DNA of 64,000 nt from Patiria pectinifera (lineage: Eukaryota; Echinodermata; Asteroidea; Valvatida; Asterinidae), in contig CM057144.1 of the NCBI GenBank assembly GCA_029964075.1, forward strand, positions 10,129,281-10,193,280, written 5' to 3'. Below, piece after piece: positions 52,702 to 64,000 of this stretch. Both the position numbers and the translations under genes were made by a program. The stretch's first letter is position 1. Each line of letters begins with the position of its first letter. The notes under the pieces were generated by a model. That model saw only the letters and a list, made by a program, of their open reading frames with translations, searched no databases and was not told the origin of the DNA.

Positions 52702-55700
52702 CTAGAAATGTGTTTGTGGAAAAACACAAGCTGATTCGGATATTTGAAATACTCTGAGCACGGGATGAACAATCAGTGACGTCACTATAAATGTCATCTA
52801 TAACAGTACATTATAATATGTACATGTCAAAATAAACCAAATCGAACATTTTTGTTCTGTAGGTATAGACCTATAAAAGAATAAAATACCCCTTTAAGGG
52901 ACTTCACATGATATTTGATGATGATGTCACTTCAATTTCCATCTATAACACATCCATGTCAATATGCATACCAAGTTTTAACCCAATCAGATGTGTACTT
53001 CCGAAGTTCAGTTTGAAGAAAAACGTGTACAAAACCAATAGGGAAACAATGCATCTTTAATGTGATGTAACCTGACACTTCATGACGCCACGATGACGAA
53101 TTTCTTCTAGGACCATCTATGGGTAGTGGTCTAAGTGTGTACCAAGTGTAAAGTCGTTCAAATTTACGAAAGTGCCAAAGTGGAGCGTTTTAAAACGTGA
53201 ACAAAACCTATGGAGAAAATGTGCATCTTTAATGTGAGGTAACGTGACACCTGATGACGTCACGATCACGAATTTCATCAAGGACCATCTGTTGATGATG
53301 GTCTAAGTGTGTACCAAGTGTAACGTCGATCGGATTTACGAAAGTGCCGAAATGGAGCGTTTTAAAACATGTACAAACCCTATGGAGAAAAATGCATCTT
53401 TAATGTGACGTAACCTGACACTTGATGACGTCACGATCACGAATTTCGTCTAGGACCATCTGTGAGTGGTGTTCTAAGTATGTACCAACTCTAAAATGAA
53501 TCGGATTTAAAAAAAGTGGCAAAGTGGACTGGTAGAAGAAACGTGTGTTAAACCTATGGAGAAAAAGTCTGAAAAAGGAGAAGAAAAACTAGAAATGTGT
53601 TTGTGGACAAAGACAAGCTGTTTGGGATATTTGAAATACTCTGAGCACGGGATGAACAATCAGTGACGTCACTATAAATGTCATCTATAACAGCACATTA
53701 TAATATGTACATGTCAAGTTACAACCAAATCGACCATTTTAGTTCTGTAGATATAGGCCTATAAAAGAATAAAACGCCTCTTTAAGGGACTTCACATGAT
53801 ATTTGATGATGATGTCACTTCAATTTCCATCTATAACACATCCATATCAATATGCATACCAAGTTTTAACCCAATCAGACTTGTACTTCCGAAGTTCAGT
53901 TTGAAGAAAAACGTGTACAAAACCAATAGGGAAACAATGCATCTTTAAAGTGATGTGACCTGACACCCCACGACGCCACGATGACGAATTTCTTTTAGGA
54001 CCATCTAGATGGGTAGTAGTCTCAGTGTGTACCAAGTATATAGTCGATCAAATTTACGAAAGTGCCAAAGTGGAGCGTTTTAAAACGTGTACAAAAACCT
54101 ATGGGGAAAATGTGCATTTTTAATGTGAAGTAACGTGACACCTGATGACGTCACGATCACGAATTTCTTCAAGGACCATCTGATGGTGATGGTATAGGTG
54201 TGTACCAATTGTAACGTCGATCGGATTTACGAAAGTGCCGAAATGGAGCGTTTTAAAACATGTACAAACCCTATGGGGGAAAATGCATGTTTAATGTGAC
54301 GCAACCTGACACTTGATGACGTCACGATCACGAATTTCGTCTAGGACCATCTGTGGGTGGTGGTCTAAGTATGAATTAAGTTTAAAGTCGATCGAATTTA
54401 CGAAGATGCCAAACTGGAGTGTTTTAAAACGTGTACAAAACATATGGGGAAAATGCATCTTTAATGTGACGTTACCTGACACCTGATAACGTCACGATCA
54501 CGAATTTCTTCAAGGACCATCTGTGGGTGGTGGTCTAAGTATGTACAAAGTCTGAAATCAATCGGATTGAAAAAAAAAGTGGCAAAGTGGACTGGTAGAA
54601 GAAACGTGTGTTAAACCTATGGAGAAAAAGTCTGAAAAAGGAGAAAGAAGAAAAAAAATAGAGATGTGTTTGTTGACAAACACAAGCTGTTTCGGTTTTT
54701 TGATGCCATGGTAGGGCGCCCTCACATGACGACCGATGATGTCCTCTTGACTTCACCTATATTCAGGTGTATAACTAATCCAAGTTTGTGTGAATGCAAA
54801 GTTTCAACCCAATCGGACGCATACATGTAATTGTGGAGATACTAGGCTAGAAATAATGCAAAGTTAGAGCGCCCTCACATGACAGCTAAGGACGTCACGA
54901 TGATTTCAGCTATATTATCAAAGACATGTATAACAGATCCCAATATGAGAGAATGCCAAGTTTCAATCCAATCGGACCCATACTTGCGGAGATATGGGGC
55001 TGCACATCATGTAAAGTTAGGGCGCCCTCACATGAGAACCGATGATGTCACAATGACGACACCTATATGTTCATATGAAAGATACCCCAATGTGAGGGCA
55101 TGCAAAGTTTCAACGCAATCGGACCTATACATGCCAAGCTACAGGGCTGCAAAGAATACAAAGCTAGGGCGCCCTAACATGACACCTGATGACGTCAACA
55201 TGACGACAACCTTCTAAGACCATCTGGGGCTGGTGATATGCGTGTCTGCCAAGTCTGAAGTCAATCAGAACTATGAAAGTGCCAAAATGTACTAATTGAA
55301 GGAAAACGTGTACAAAACCTATGGAGAATCGAACATTTTAGTTCTGTAGATATAGACATATAAAGGAATAAAATGCCTCTTTAAGGGACTTCACATGACA
55401 TTTGATGATGATGTCACTTCAATTTCCATCTATAACACATCCATGTCAATATGCATACCAAGTTTTAACCCAATCAGACTTGTACTTCCGAAGTTCAGTT
55501 TGAAGAAAAACGTGTACAAAACCAATAGGGAAACAATGCATCTTTAAAGTGATGTGACCTGACACCTCATGATGCCACGATGACGAATTTCTTCTACGAC
55601 CATCTAGATGGGTAGTAGTCTCAGTGTGTACCAAGTATATAGTCGATCAAATTTACGAAAGTGCCAAAGTGGAGCGTTTTAAAACGTGTACAAAAACCTA

Positions 55701-56690
55701 TGGGGAAAATGTGCATCTTTAATGTGAAGTAACGTGACACCTGATGACGTCACGATCACGAATTTCTTCAAGGACCTTCTGTGGGTGATGGTATAGGTGT
55801 GTACCAAGTGTAACGCAGAAATGGAGCGTTTTAAAACAAGTACAAACCCTATGGGGAAAAATACATATTTAATGTGACGTAACCTGACACTTGATGACGT
55901 CACGATCACGAATTTCGTCTAGGACCATATTTGGTGGTCCAAGTATGAATTAAGTTTAAAGTCGATCGGATTTACGAAGATGCCAAACTGGAGTGTTTTA
56001 AAACGTGTACAAAACATGTGGGGAAAATGCATCTTTAATGTGACGTAACCTGACACCTGATAACGTCACGATCACGAATTTCTTCAAGGACCATCTGTGG
56101 GTGATGGTCTAAGTGTGTACCAAGTGTAACGTCGATCGGATTTACGAAAGTGCCGAAATGGAGCGTTTTAATACATGTACAAACCCTATGGGGAATAATA
56201 CATTTTTAATGTGACGTAACCTGACACTTGCTGACGTCACGATGACAAATTTCTTCTAGGACCATCTATGGGTAGTGGTCTAAGTGTGTACCAAGTATAA
56301 AGTAGATAAAATGTACAAAGTGCCAAAGTTAAGCGTTTTAAAACGTGAACAAAACCTATGGGGAAAATGTGCATTTTTAATGTGAAGTAACGTGACACCT
56401 GATGACGTCACGATCACGAATTTCTTCAAGGACCATCTGTGGGTGATAGCCTAAGTGTGTACCAAGTGTAACGTCGATCGGATTTACGAAAGCGCCGAAT
56501 GGAGCGTTTTAAAACATGTACCAACCCTATGGGGAAAAATGCATTTTTAATTTGACGTGACCTGATACTTGATGACGTCACGATCACGAATTTCGTCAAG
56601 AACCATCTGTGGGTGTTGGTCTAAGTATGAATTAAGTTTAAAGTCGATCGGATTTACGAGGACGCCAAACTGGAGTGTTTTAAAACGTGT
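52702..56690 (+). repeat. Satellite-like array, about 170-bp unit, with TGACGTCA sites
   Basis: The block TGATGACGTCACGATCACGA recurs with spacings near 170 bases (for example 53253/53424 and 54144/54315/54485). It is followed each time by GGACCATCTGTGGGTG, a GTCTAAGT...ACCAAGT stretch, GTCGATCGGATTTACG and a CTATGGGGAAAA...CATCTTTAATGTGACGTAAC block. A longer repeat overlays this. The element AGAAATGTGTTTGTGGA... and the block CATCTATAACACATCC recur at about 52702, 53585 and 54657, and at 52940, 53825 and 55430. No coding frame is conserved. Confidence 0.85.
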
Positions 56691-56694
56691 ACAA

Positions 56695-56803
56695 ATGAAT
56701 TTTTCAAATTTTAAAATTTTCTTCAAATTTTGCAAAAAATTATATAAAATATATATTTTTTTGCAAAATTTGGAGAAAATTTTAAAATTTGAAAAATTCA
56801 TAA
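56695..56803. repeat. AT-rich palindrome inside the array
   Basis: GAATTTTTCAAATTTTAAAA and its inverse TTTTAAAATTTGAAAAATTC flank a TATATAAAATATATA centre. A half copy recurs at about 57325-57370. Confidence 0.8.
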
Positions 56804-58460
56804 AAAATCAGGCGATGACGTCATGATGACGTCACTTCAGATTTCGAATGCTTTAATCTATACCTACCTACCCACCAAGTTTCATAACGATCGGACATAC
56901 CCTTATATGTGAATCACAAAATCACGTTTTTGATGATGTCATGATGACGTCACACATTTTATGCAATTTTGTTCATCTGTCTTTCACCTGACAAACATGT
57001 AACAAAAGAATTTTGAATTTACCATGTTCCATAAATGAGATTTGAGTAAAAGGTCCAAAAAATGCATAATTTATATAAAATCACATGATGACGTCATCGT
57101 GACGTCACTGCATTTTTTGTCTATACCGTCTCGGTATACTTGCATACCAAGTTTGAACCCAATTGGACCTCCGATTCTGGAGATAAAGGGGCTTAAAGTA
57201 TGCACTTTTAGGATGACATGATGTGACACGTGATGACGTCATGATTACGTCATGATTCTGCATACATCTTCAGATGGTTGTATAAGTGTGCCAGGTTTGA
57301 AGTCGATCGGACCTTATTTTATATAATTTTTGCAAAATTTGAAGAAAATTTAAAATTTGAAAAATTCATAAAAAAATCAGATGATGACGTCATGATGACG
57401 TCACTTCAGATTTTGAATGCTGTTATGTATACCTACCAAGTTTCATAACGATCGGACATACCCTTATATGTGAATCAAAATATCACGTTTTTGATGACGT
57501 CATGATGACGTCACACATTTTACGAAATTGTGTGCATCTATCTATGACCTAACAAAACTGTTACAAAAAGAATTTCGAATTTACCACATTCCGTTTATGA
57601 GATATGAGTAAAAGGTCCAAAAATTGAATAAATTATATAAAATCACACGATGACGTCATCATGACGTCACTGCAATTTTCGTCTATAACACGTCCCGGAA
57701 TACTTGCATACCAAGTTTGAACCAAATCGGACTTCCGGTTCTGTAGATATAGGGCCTTAAAGTATGCTCTTTTAGGATGACGTCACGTGACACGTGAAGA
57801 CATCATGATGACGTCATGATTCGGCATACATCTTCAGATGGTGGTCTAAGTGTGTGCCAGGTTTGAAGTCGATCGGATTTGAAAAAAGTCCAAAAGTGAC
57901 TTGTAGAACGAAAACACGTGTTATCATTTGGGGAAAAAAGTGGAAAAAGAAACTAGAGATGTGTTTGTTGACAAACACAAGCTGTTTCGGTTTGTTTTAT
58001 GTGACAAGGACATGAGAAGATGACTTCAATTAGTGCATGTAAAATTTCAACGCAATCGGTCGAATACTGCAGAGATAAAGGGCCTGAAATGATGCCCTGT
58101 TAGGGTGCCCCCACAAGAGAATTGATGACGTAATCACGACTTATGATGCACTGTTAGGGCGCCCCACAAGACAACTGATGACGTAATCACGACTTAACCT
58201 ATATGTTCCACATACAGCACATTCCAGTATGCAAGGTTAGGGCGCCCTTACATGACAACCACGGAAGGGATGAAGACGCCACAAAACAGAAATGGGCGGG
58301 CGGGCAATCATCCCGAAAGCACGGACAATACATTTATGACTTCAATTAGTGCCTGTAAAGGTTCAACGCAATCGGACGAATACTTGCAGAGATGAAGGGC
58401 CTGAAATGATGCACTGTAAGGGCGCCCCCACAACTGATGACGTAATCGCGATTTAACCTG
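56804..58460 (+). repeat. Second type of TGACGTCA-rich repeats
   Basis: Paired sites such as GATGACGTCATGATGACGTC occur at about 56815, 57090, 57385, 57495 and 57650. Between them come ACCAAGTTTCATAACGATCGG or ACCAAGTTTGAACCCAATTGG-like words. The tail of the long repeat (GATGTGTTTGTTGACAAACA) recurs near 57960. The last part (58020-58460) has diverged GGGCGCCC-containing units. Confidence 0.8.
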
Positions 58461-58794
58461 GGGCAAGTTTGATCAAGGACCATTAGTCAACTAGTAGTTG
58501 GTTCGTGACGTACCTAGCGCATGTGCACTGAAGTTGAAGTGCGAACGACTCTAGGCGAACCATGGTCAAACTTTTGTCATGTGAAAGACTGTGAGAAAAA
58601 CGAAAACATGCTTTTTTAACACCGGATATTTCTGTTTATTTCAACAAATAAATGCTCATGTAGTTTAAGCATGTAGAAATGGTTTAGGACACCTGCAATA
58701 ATCACCATTAGTATTGTAGAATGGTGACAGAAGTGACAAAATTTAAAACCAACCTGGAAAAAGTAGGCAATGAAAACGAAATTGAGCACTCAAG

Positions 58795-58825
58795 TGGAGT
58801 GCTGTGGCCTCATGGTTAAGGGCAT
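58795..58825 (+). mobile_element. SINE head fragment
   Basis: AGTGGAGTGCTGTGGCCTCA followed by TGGTTAAGGGCA resembles the head of the SINE at 49165, but no body follows. Confidence 0.4.
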
Positions 58826-58920
58826 TTAGTGAGTCTTATATAAGTCACTTGTAAGTGGACAACAGATTTGCCAATTAATATACATGACCTTATTTAGTAA
58901 TAGAAAACTGTGAGACATTT

Positions 58921-60040
58921 GGGTCGTATGTATAAAAACTAGTAAATGCTAGGAAGTTTAAGCAAAAAGTAAAAGCATTTACTTTGGAGTACAAGCATTA
59001 AGGACAAGCAAATGCTTGATTTCGTATGAATAAAAGTTTTCCTTTACTGTTCAGCATTTACTAGACAACAAATAGCAAATGCTTCTTACTGTTGGATTGT
59101 TTTCATGGACGAATGATTGCCAACAATAGGGTTTCTTTTGTGTGTACGAACTGCCGCACACACACAGGGTTTACACGTGGTGTAATAGTCCAAATCAAGG
59201 TGATGCATACAGTACATGCAGAAATACATGTACATACATTTTGATACTCAAATCCAGCAAAAACGATGACACTTTTCGGCAGTTGCAGAATACAAAAAGT
59301 ATACTTTCACCATTCATGAAAATTGTAAAGGTCCACAGTGTCCTGTAGACGTCACAATTGCATAAAAATCACAGACGTGTTAAAGTGGGTAAAATTATAC
59401 CAATATTCGATACACAAAGAGTTTTGTTTAATGAAATATTAAAAAAATAATAGTTTGCAAAGATTGGTGACCTAATAAACTAAACAATTGATTTCATTTT
59501 GTTCAGTCCCCAGGGTGCCGTTGGATAAAATTTATCCTTAATCATTCTGTGCCGCACTGAATTTTACGCTAACACTTCTCATATCGTGAACAAAATGCGA
59601 AATTATCGTTTCTAATTCTACTAATAAAATACATAATAAAAAAGTATTTAAATTGCACATAAATGTTAGTCAAAATACAGGGTATGGTATTATATGTAGT
59701 TTATAAACGTTTTGTGTCAATTTTGGGACGATTAATATTCATAAATGCAGCAGTTTTTGCGCAGAAGTATTTGCTTTATATTTTCAAGGTTGCCCCAACC
59801 AAGCCTTGAAAAATGACCAGTAAATGCTTGAAATCTGAAGCATTTACTCCTTTTTATTCATACTAAATGAAGTAAACACTTCTAGTCTAGCGAAAGCTAG
59901 CAAGTAAAAAGTAAATACTTTTACCTTTCAGCAAATGCTTTCCAGTAAAAGCATTTGCTTCGTTTTTATTCATACAAATGCAAGTAAATGCTTAAAAATG
60001 GGTAGTAAAAGCAAATGCTAGTTTTTTATTCATACGACCC
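58921..60040. mobile_element. 1.1-kb inverted-repeat element with GGGTCGTATG ends
   Basis: GGGTCGTATGTATAAAAACT at the left pairs with the inverted right end (TTATTCATACGACCC). Subterminal regions on both sides are rich in AGTAAATGCT and AAGCAAATGCT words. The dispersed 167-bp repeat (59305-59471) lies inside. There is no coding frame. Confidence 0.75.
59305..59471 (+). repeat. 167-bp dispersed repeat, copy 2
   Basis: Direct copy of 51808-51974, sharing CAGTGTCCTGTAGACGTCAC and AATTGCATAAAAATCACAGA-type sequence at roughly 85 percent identity by eye. Confidence 0.85.
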
Positions 60041-60239
60041 TATATTGTCAATAGTCTCAGAATCCACATCTGCATGGATTACGCAAGATTTGTTTCACTT
60101 AATAGATTTAAATATGGCATATCACCGTAAATCATATGATTGGTGATGTACTTCAAGATTGCATATCAAAAGGATTTGTAGCCACCGAGTAGAGAAACAC
60201 ATCCTAGGCTGAAACTTTGATGACCAATCCAACATGAAC

Positions 60240-60345
60240 CCAATCCACATGAAGGCCCAGGCAGAAATCGAACCCTGCGATGAAAGGCGAGGAAAATAAC
60301 CAATGAGCCAACCTGATTCCCTAAGCGCCAACCTGGCCCCCCAAA
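60240..60345 (-). mobile_element. tRNA-like SINE head
   Basis: The minus strand has AGGTTGGCTCATTGGTTA (A-box-like) and GGTTCGATTTC (B box at 60264-60274) with normal spacing for a polymerase III promoter. No SINE body or intact tRNA fold was recognised. Confidence 0.5.
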
Positions 60346-60349
60346 GATT

Positions 60350-61866
60350 CAAGAAAAGCATGTGACTAGTTCAAATTATAAAAGTATTTTAATAACTACA
60401 AATCCCTTACCTTATGCCCCCTTTTTATGAAAAAAAAGTGTGACACGCCCCCAAATGGGAGCCAACGAATTTATGAGTTGACATGTAAACATTTTTTCCT
60501 CGTCAAATTATAATGGATTGAAAAAAAAAACACCTCAAGATTGCCCGTTACAGGCCGATTTTCTGTTAGCGACATGCGACCCCCACTTTTTAAAATGTTG
60601 GCCCACCCCCACAAGAGCCAAAATTGTGTGTGTTTTTTCAGGTGGTTTTGAACTTCTTGAGGTATTCTCTAGTGATCCTGAGAGTTTCAAAGAATGTACC
60701 AGAAATTGCATATGGGCCACCACAAGCCTACTGACTATATGTTTTGAGTTTTTAAAAGGAATAATGACGATAGATGTATTATTTCTGCGGATGTTAAAAC
60801 AAGTACATGCATTTGGGGTTGGCGTTGAGAAATACAATCGTCTGTGCGGAAGAAAAGTCTAGGGATGAACACAGTCAATTCAAGCCTAATTGCAGTGTAA
60901 ACTCAATCAAGTTCACGTCCAAATAACAAGCAAAACCGACATCACTAGGGTTTCTCAAACAAATAATTAATTTTGTGTTGTCCCTAATCTTTGTATTTCT
61001 TTTCAATTTTTGGTGGGTTAGCCACTACGGTTTAAAATATTCACACCAAAACAAAATCACCTCCCAAATTTCGTTATGCATGCACATACGGCCATTTTAC
61101 AAAGGGCATCCTGTCACTTTCTCAGGAAAATATATAGCACCCATTTTCTAATCGTAATTTTATCCAAGTATGTCCTCAGATATGGAAGCTGCAAAGGAAG
61201 AGTAATCGTGGGCTACACAATCCCACCATCATTTTCTCCTTTTTCACCGAAGTTGCGGGGTGGCACTTTTCATGGTAATGAGCTCGAGTAGACATTTTTA
61301 CATGAATTAGCTGTGTGCACCTCTAGATTTTGGAATTTAAAATTAGTTTTGACTTCAAGGTTGCCATGGAAAATGAGACTTGATGGTCATGGTGACGAAT
61401 GTGCGGCATGTGCTGGCAGCGGTTGTGTTGCGTGCCTCGCAGGCGGCGCGGCGGGCCGGTTGGTCTGAGAAAAGTTGCCTTTCCTAGCGCTTGTGGTGAA
61501 AGGAAGGACGCCCTCTTTATATCAAGATAAAGGTGCATTGACCTCTGAAGATAACGCTGGATGGAATGGTATGGTACCGGTAACGTAGTTTCAGAAAGCT
61601 TTGGGCCCTGCTATGCTGTACGCGGTGTACCAGACTATACTTTATTACTATTGCCGAGACGGTGAGATACGGCGTGGTTTTTGTTGGTTTTATGGTTTTA
61701 TGGTTTTAAGGGCATTTTGGGGCTGTTTTAGGGGGAGGGAATATTCACATTTCTGTGTATGTATGTATTATGATATTTTGGTTGAATAAGTATGACTGTA
61801 TTGTATGGATATATTAGGTGCGAAATGGTGAACAATGGTGATAAAAATATGAATCGAAATGGGGCA
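60350..61866. other. Intergenic DNA, nothing recognised
   Basis: The longest open frame (60518-60862, plus) has no recognisable family features. No repeat structure was seen. Confidence 0.3.
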
Positions 61867-61876
61867 TGTGGGGGAG

Positions 61877-63030
61877 TAGACCCTTGAACGTGGCGTTAAC
61901 TGGTAATCCTTACTTTTAGGACACCTCTATTTTGTACGAGTTCTGTTCAAAACTGACTTTTGCAGATGACTGTCCAGTACCAAAGTGACTTTTGCAGGCT
62001 AAAGAAGCCTTTGTTCTTCAGACAAACTCATGTTAGTTATAATTTTGAAAGCACTTTCAAAGAAAATGTGACTTTCCTACCTTTTTTTGCAGTTCGCCAT
62101 CTTGCATTTTAGATTTATTTTCTGTTTGTCATCTTCGTCTTTAACCCCTCATAAATCAAAGCCCTGCTCTCTTTCTACAAAATCAAACCTGCTGATATTC
62201 CAAGAGGTGTCATTGCCAAATGTTCAAATGTGCCAAGAAATATCAGAATGTCACTTTTGAGTGTCATTTAGTCAGCTGTTTTGGTGAGTCTTTTAACCTT
62301 ATATAGGAAAGGGGTCCTAAAAGTAAGGATTACCCGTTAACTTGTATACAACGCCACGCGTTTCCGTCGGGTAAATACAAGCAACAGCATTCTATCTTTT
62401 GATTCGCTACATATAACCACATATAATTTTGCCCATTGGTGAATCGCTTACTTGTTGGGCCTCCTGTGAATTTCCGCGAGTGTTGGATCTGGCATTGCCA
62501 AGAAATTTGATGTAAAGTACGGCACAACTTTGTCACAACGAATGTTTTTAAAATGATCAGAAAATCAAAGACAGGCATAACACTCTGGTACCCCGAGTTC
62601 CGCATGCGCAAAAGGGAAGAAGTATCACCAGTGGGTACCCGACTAACCGTCTTACATGGCAGGATGACCGTAATACCATGTAAAATTCTGCTAAATCCAC
62701 TTCAAAAGTCTGCCAAATGACCCAGTTCATATTGCTGTTCCATTGTGCAAGGGTTTGTTTTAAGGATCTTTCAAAAAATGAAGGTTTTGTCAAACCAAAT
62801 GTGCCATATTTCTTTCCAATCTTTTTCATTTTCCTTTATCTTCATAATTCTGCCGAAAAAAATATTCTGCTGATTTTTTGTACAACTCATTTATGCATGC
62901 AAATATTCTGTCAAATGTAGCCAAAATTCGGCTAGAACGGTCACTCCATTTTAGTAACCGCGGATCACAATAGAGTGTTTTTACTATGAACTGAAGCGTG
63001 GCTATGTATATAGCCACGTTCACTGGTCTA
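61877..63030. mobile_element. TAGACC-family element, copy A, with 9-bp target duplication
   Basis: It starts TAGACCCTTGAACGTGGCG and ends CCACGTTCACTGGTCTA. The exact direct repeat GTGGGGGAG flanks it (61868-61876 and 63031-63039). Both ends hold inner palindromes (GTATACAACGCCACG and CGTGGCTATGTATATAGCCA). It carries a nested TTAA-flanked element at 61900-62336; without that insert it is about 715 bases, like copy B. No coding frame is present. A 9-bp duplication and long inverted ends suggest a Mutator-like or foldback origin. Confidence 0.9.
61900..62336. mobile_element. 437-bp MITE nested in copy A, TTAA-flanked
   Basis: The ends CTGGTAATCCTTACTTTTAG and the inverted CTAAAAGTAAGGATTACCCG are bordered by TTAA (61896-61899 and 62337-62340). 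The insert interrupts the GGCGTTGTATACAACGCC palindrome seen intact in copy B. TTAA is the target of piggyBac-type transposases. No transposase frame is present. Confidence 0.85.
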
Positions 63031-63084
63031 GTGGGGGAGCAGGTTCAGTTCAGATCTAGTCTGAGCATGGAGGAAGGAGTAGCC

Positions 63085-63783
63085 TAGACCCGTGAACGTG
63101 GCTATATACATAACCACTCTTTAGTCTTAAGTAAAAACACTCTATTGTGATCCGTGGTTACTAAAATGAAGCGACCGTTCTAGCCGAATTTTGGCTACAT
63201 TTGACAGAGTATTTGCATACAAAAATAAGTTGTACAGAAAATCAGCAGAATATTTTGTCGGCAGAATTATGAAGATGAAGAAAAATGAAAAAGATTGGAA
63301 AGAAATATGGCACATTTGGTTTGAAAAACATTCATTTTTTTTTTAAAGATCCTTATAACAAACCCTTGCACAAATGGAATAGCAATATAAACTGGGTGAT
63401 TTGGCAGACTTTCGAAGTGGTATTTAGCAGAATTTTACATGGTATTACGGTCATCTGTAATTTAGTCGGGTAGCAACTGGTGATACTCCTACCATTTTGC
63501 GCATGCGGAAGTCAGGGTACCAGAGTGTCATGCCTGGCTTTGATTTTCTGATTATTTTGAGAACATTCAGTGACAAAGTTGTGCTGTACTTTAGGTCAAA
63601 TTTCTTGGCAATGACAAATCCAACACTCACGGATATTCACAGGAAGCCCAACAAGTAAGTGATTCACCCATGGGCAAAATTATACGTGGTTATATGTAGC
63701 GGATCAAAAGATAGAATGCTGTCGCTTGTATTTACCCGACGGTCGCGTGTGGCGTTGTATACAACGCCACGTTCACGGGTCTA
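63085..63783. mobile_element. TAGACC-family element, copy B, inverted relative to A, 9-bp target duplication
   Basis: It starts TAGACCCGTGAACGTGGC and ends GCCACGTTCACGGGTCTA. GGAGTAGCC flanks it exactly (63076-63084 and 63784-63792). Its interior is the reverse complement of copy A across about 680 bases, so A and B together form a large inverted repeat around a 45-base spacer. A diverged relative lies inside the 8093-11024 element. Confidence 0.92.
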
Positions 63784-64000
63784 GGAGTAGCCATGGAGTA
63801 ACTTGGACACAAATATCACCTTTAGCAACATTTGGACATGATCTGGTGACTAGATTATGTCCAAATGTTGAAAAAAGTGATTTTTGGGGGAAAGAATTCC
63901 ATATGCCCTATACGTATGGACTCCACCTCGGAACTAATATGCACAAAATCTATGGGCCGTGACAGAAAAAGTCAAAGTATTTGCGAAGAAAAAAATGTTG

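Noticed and set aside
51808..59471. LTR retrotransposon bounded by 167-bp direct repeats
   Set aside because: No TG...CA ends, primer binding site, polypurine tract or gag-pol frames; the only reverse transcriptase inside is of non-LTR type.

Overview
The window is nuclear DNA from an animal. It has spliced genes with GT-AG introns, no operons, RNA polymerase III-type SINEs, non-LTR retrotransposons, PIF/Harbinger genes and very many inverted-repeat DNA elements. The foldback elements with tandem-repeat arms, the SINE bodies and the carbonic anhydrase style point by inference to an invertebrate deuterostome, most likely an echinoderm. No rRNA or mitochondrial marker is present to confirm this. 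A 500-base run of N (29501-30000) marks a scaffold gap.

Two host genes are recognisable. On the minus strand at 1422-7015 is a seven-exon cholinesterase/carboxylesterase-type alpha/beta-hydrolase. All splice phases agree, the full catalytic triad is present and the predicted length is 565 residues, but one base appears to be missing in exon 6. On the plus strand at 14636-23512 are five exons of a secreted alpha-carbonic anhydrase-like gene: signal peptide, N-terminal third and C-terminal third. The exons that should carry the zinc ligands were not found, and the penultimate-type exon sits behind two truncated tandem copies of itself. Neither gene appears to be functionally linked to the other.

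The rest is mostly repeats. 3.5-5.1 kb: two palindromic elements inside esterase introns. 8.1-11.0 kb: a 2.9 kb foldback element with minisatellite arms and nested insertions. 11.2-13.7 kb: two more inverted-repeat elements. 15.8-19.6 kb: small MITEs and a decayed LINE. 22.4-24.1 kb: a SINE and a LINE 3' end. 25.9-31 kb: palindromes, a GTACAT-rich tract, the gap and a hAT-like MITE. 32.9-39.1 kb: two large inverted-repeat structures. 39.4-40.3 kb: a second foldback of the same terminal family. 42.7-46.3 kb: a decayed PIF/Harbinger pair (Myb-like protein and nuclease). 46.8-48.5 kb: a broken reading frame of unknown family. 51.5 kb: a GGGTT microsatellite. 52.4 kb: a LINE reverse transcriptase fragment leading into about 5.7 kb of satellite-like DNA rich in TGACGTCA sites. 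58.9-60.0 kb: another inverted-repeat element. 61.9-63.8 kb: two head-to-head copies of one element, each with a perfect 9-bp target duplication, one of them containing a further TTAA-flanked element.

The most interesting signal is a family of foldback elements at 4695, 8093 and 39380. They share the terminal pattern TATG, nine bases, AAGGGACA, but their arms are built from completely different tandem repeats. Two of the three are flanked by exact 6-bp direct repeats.
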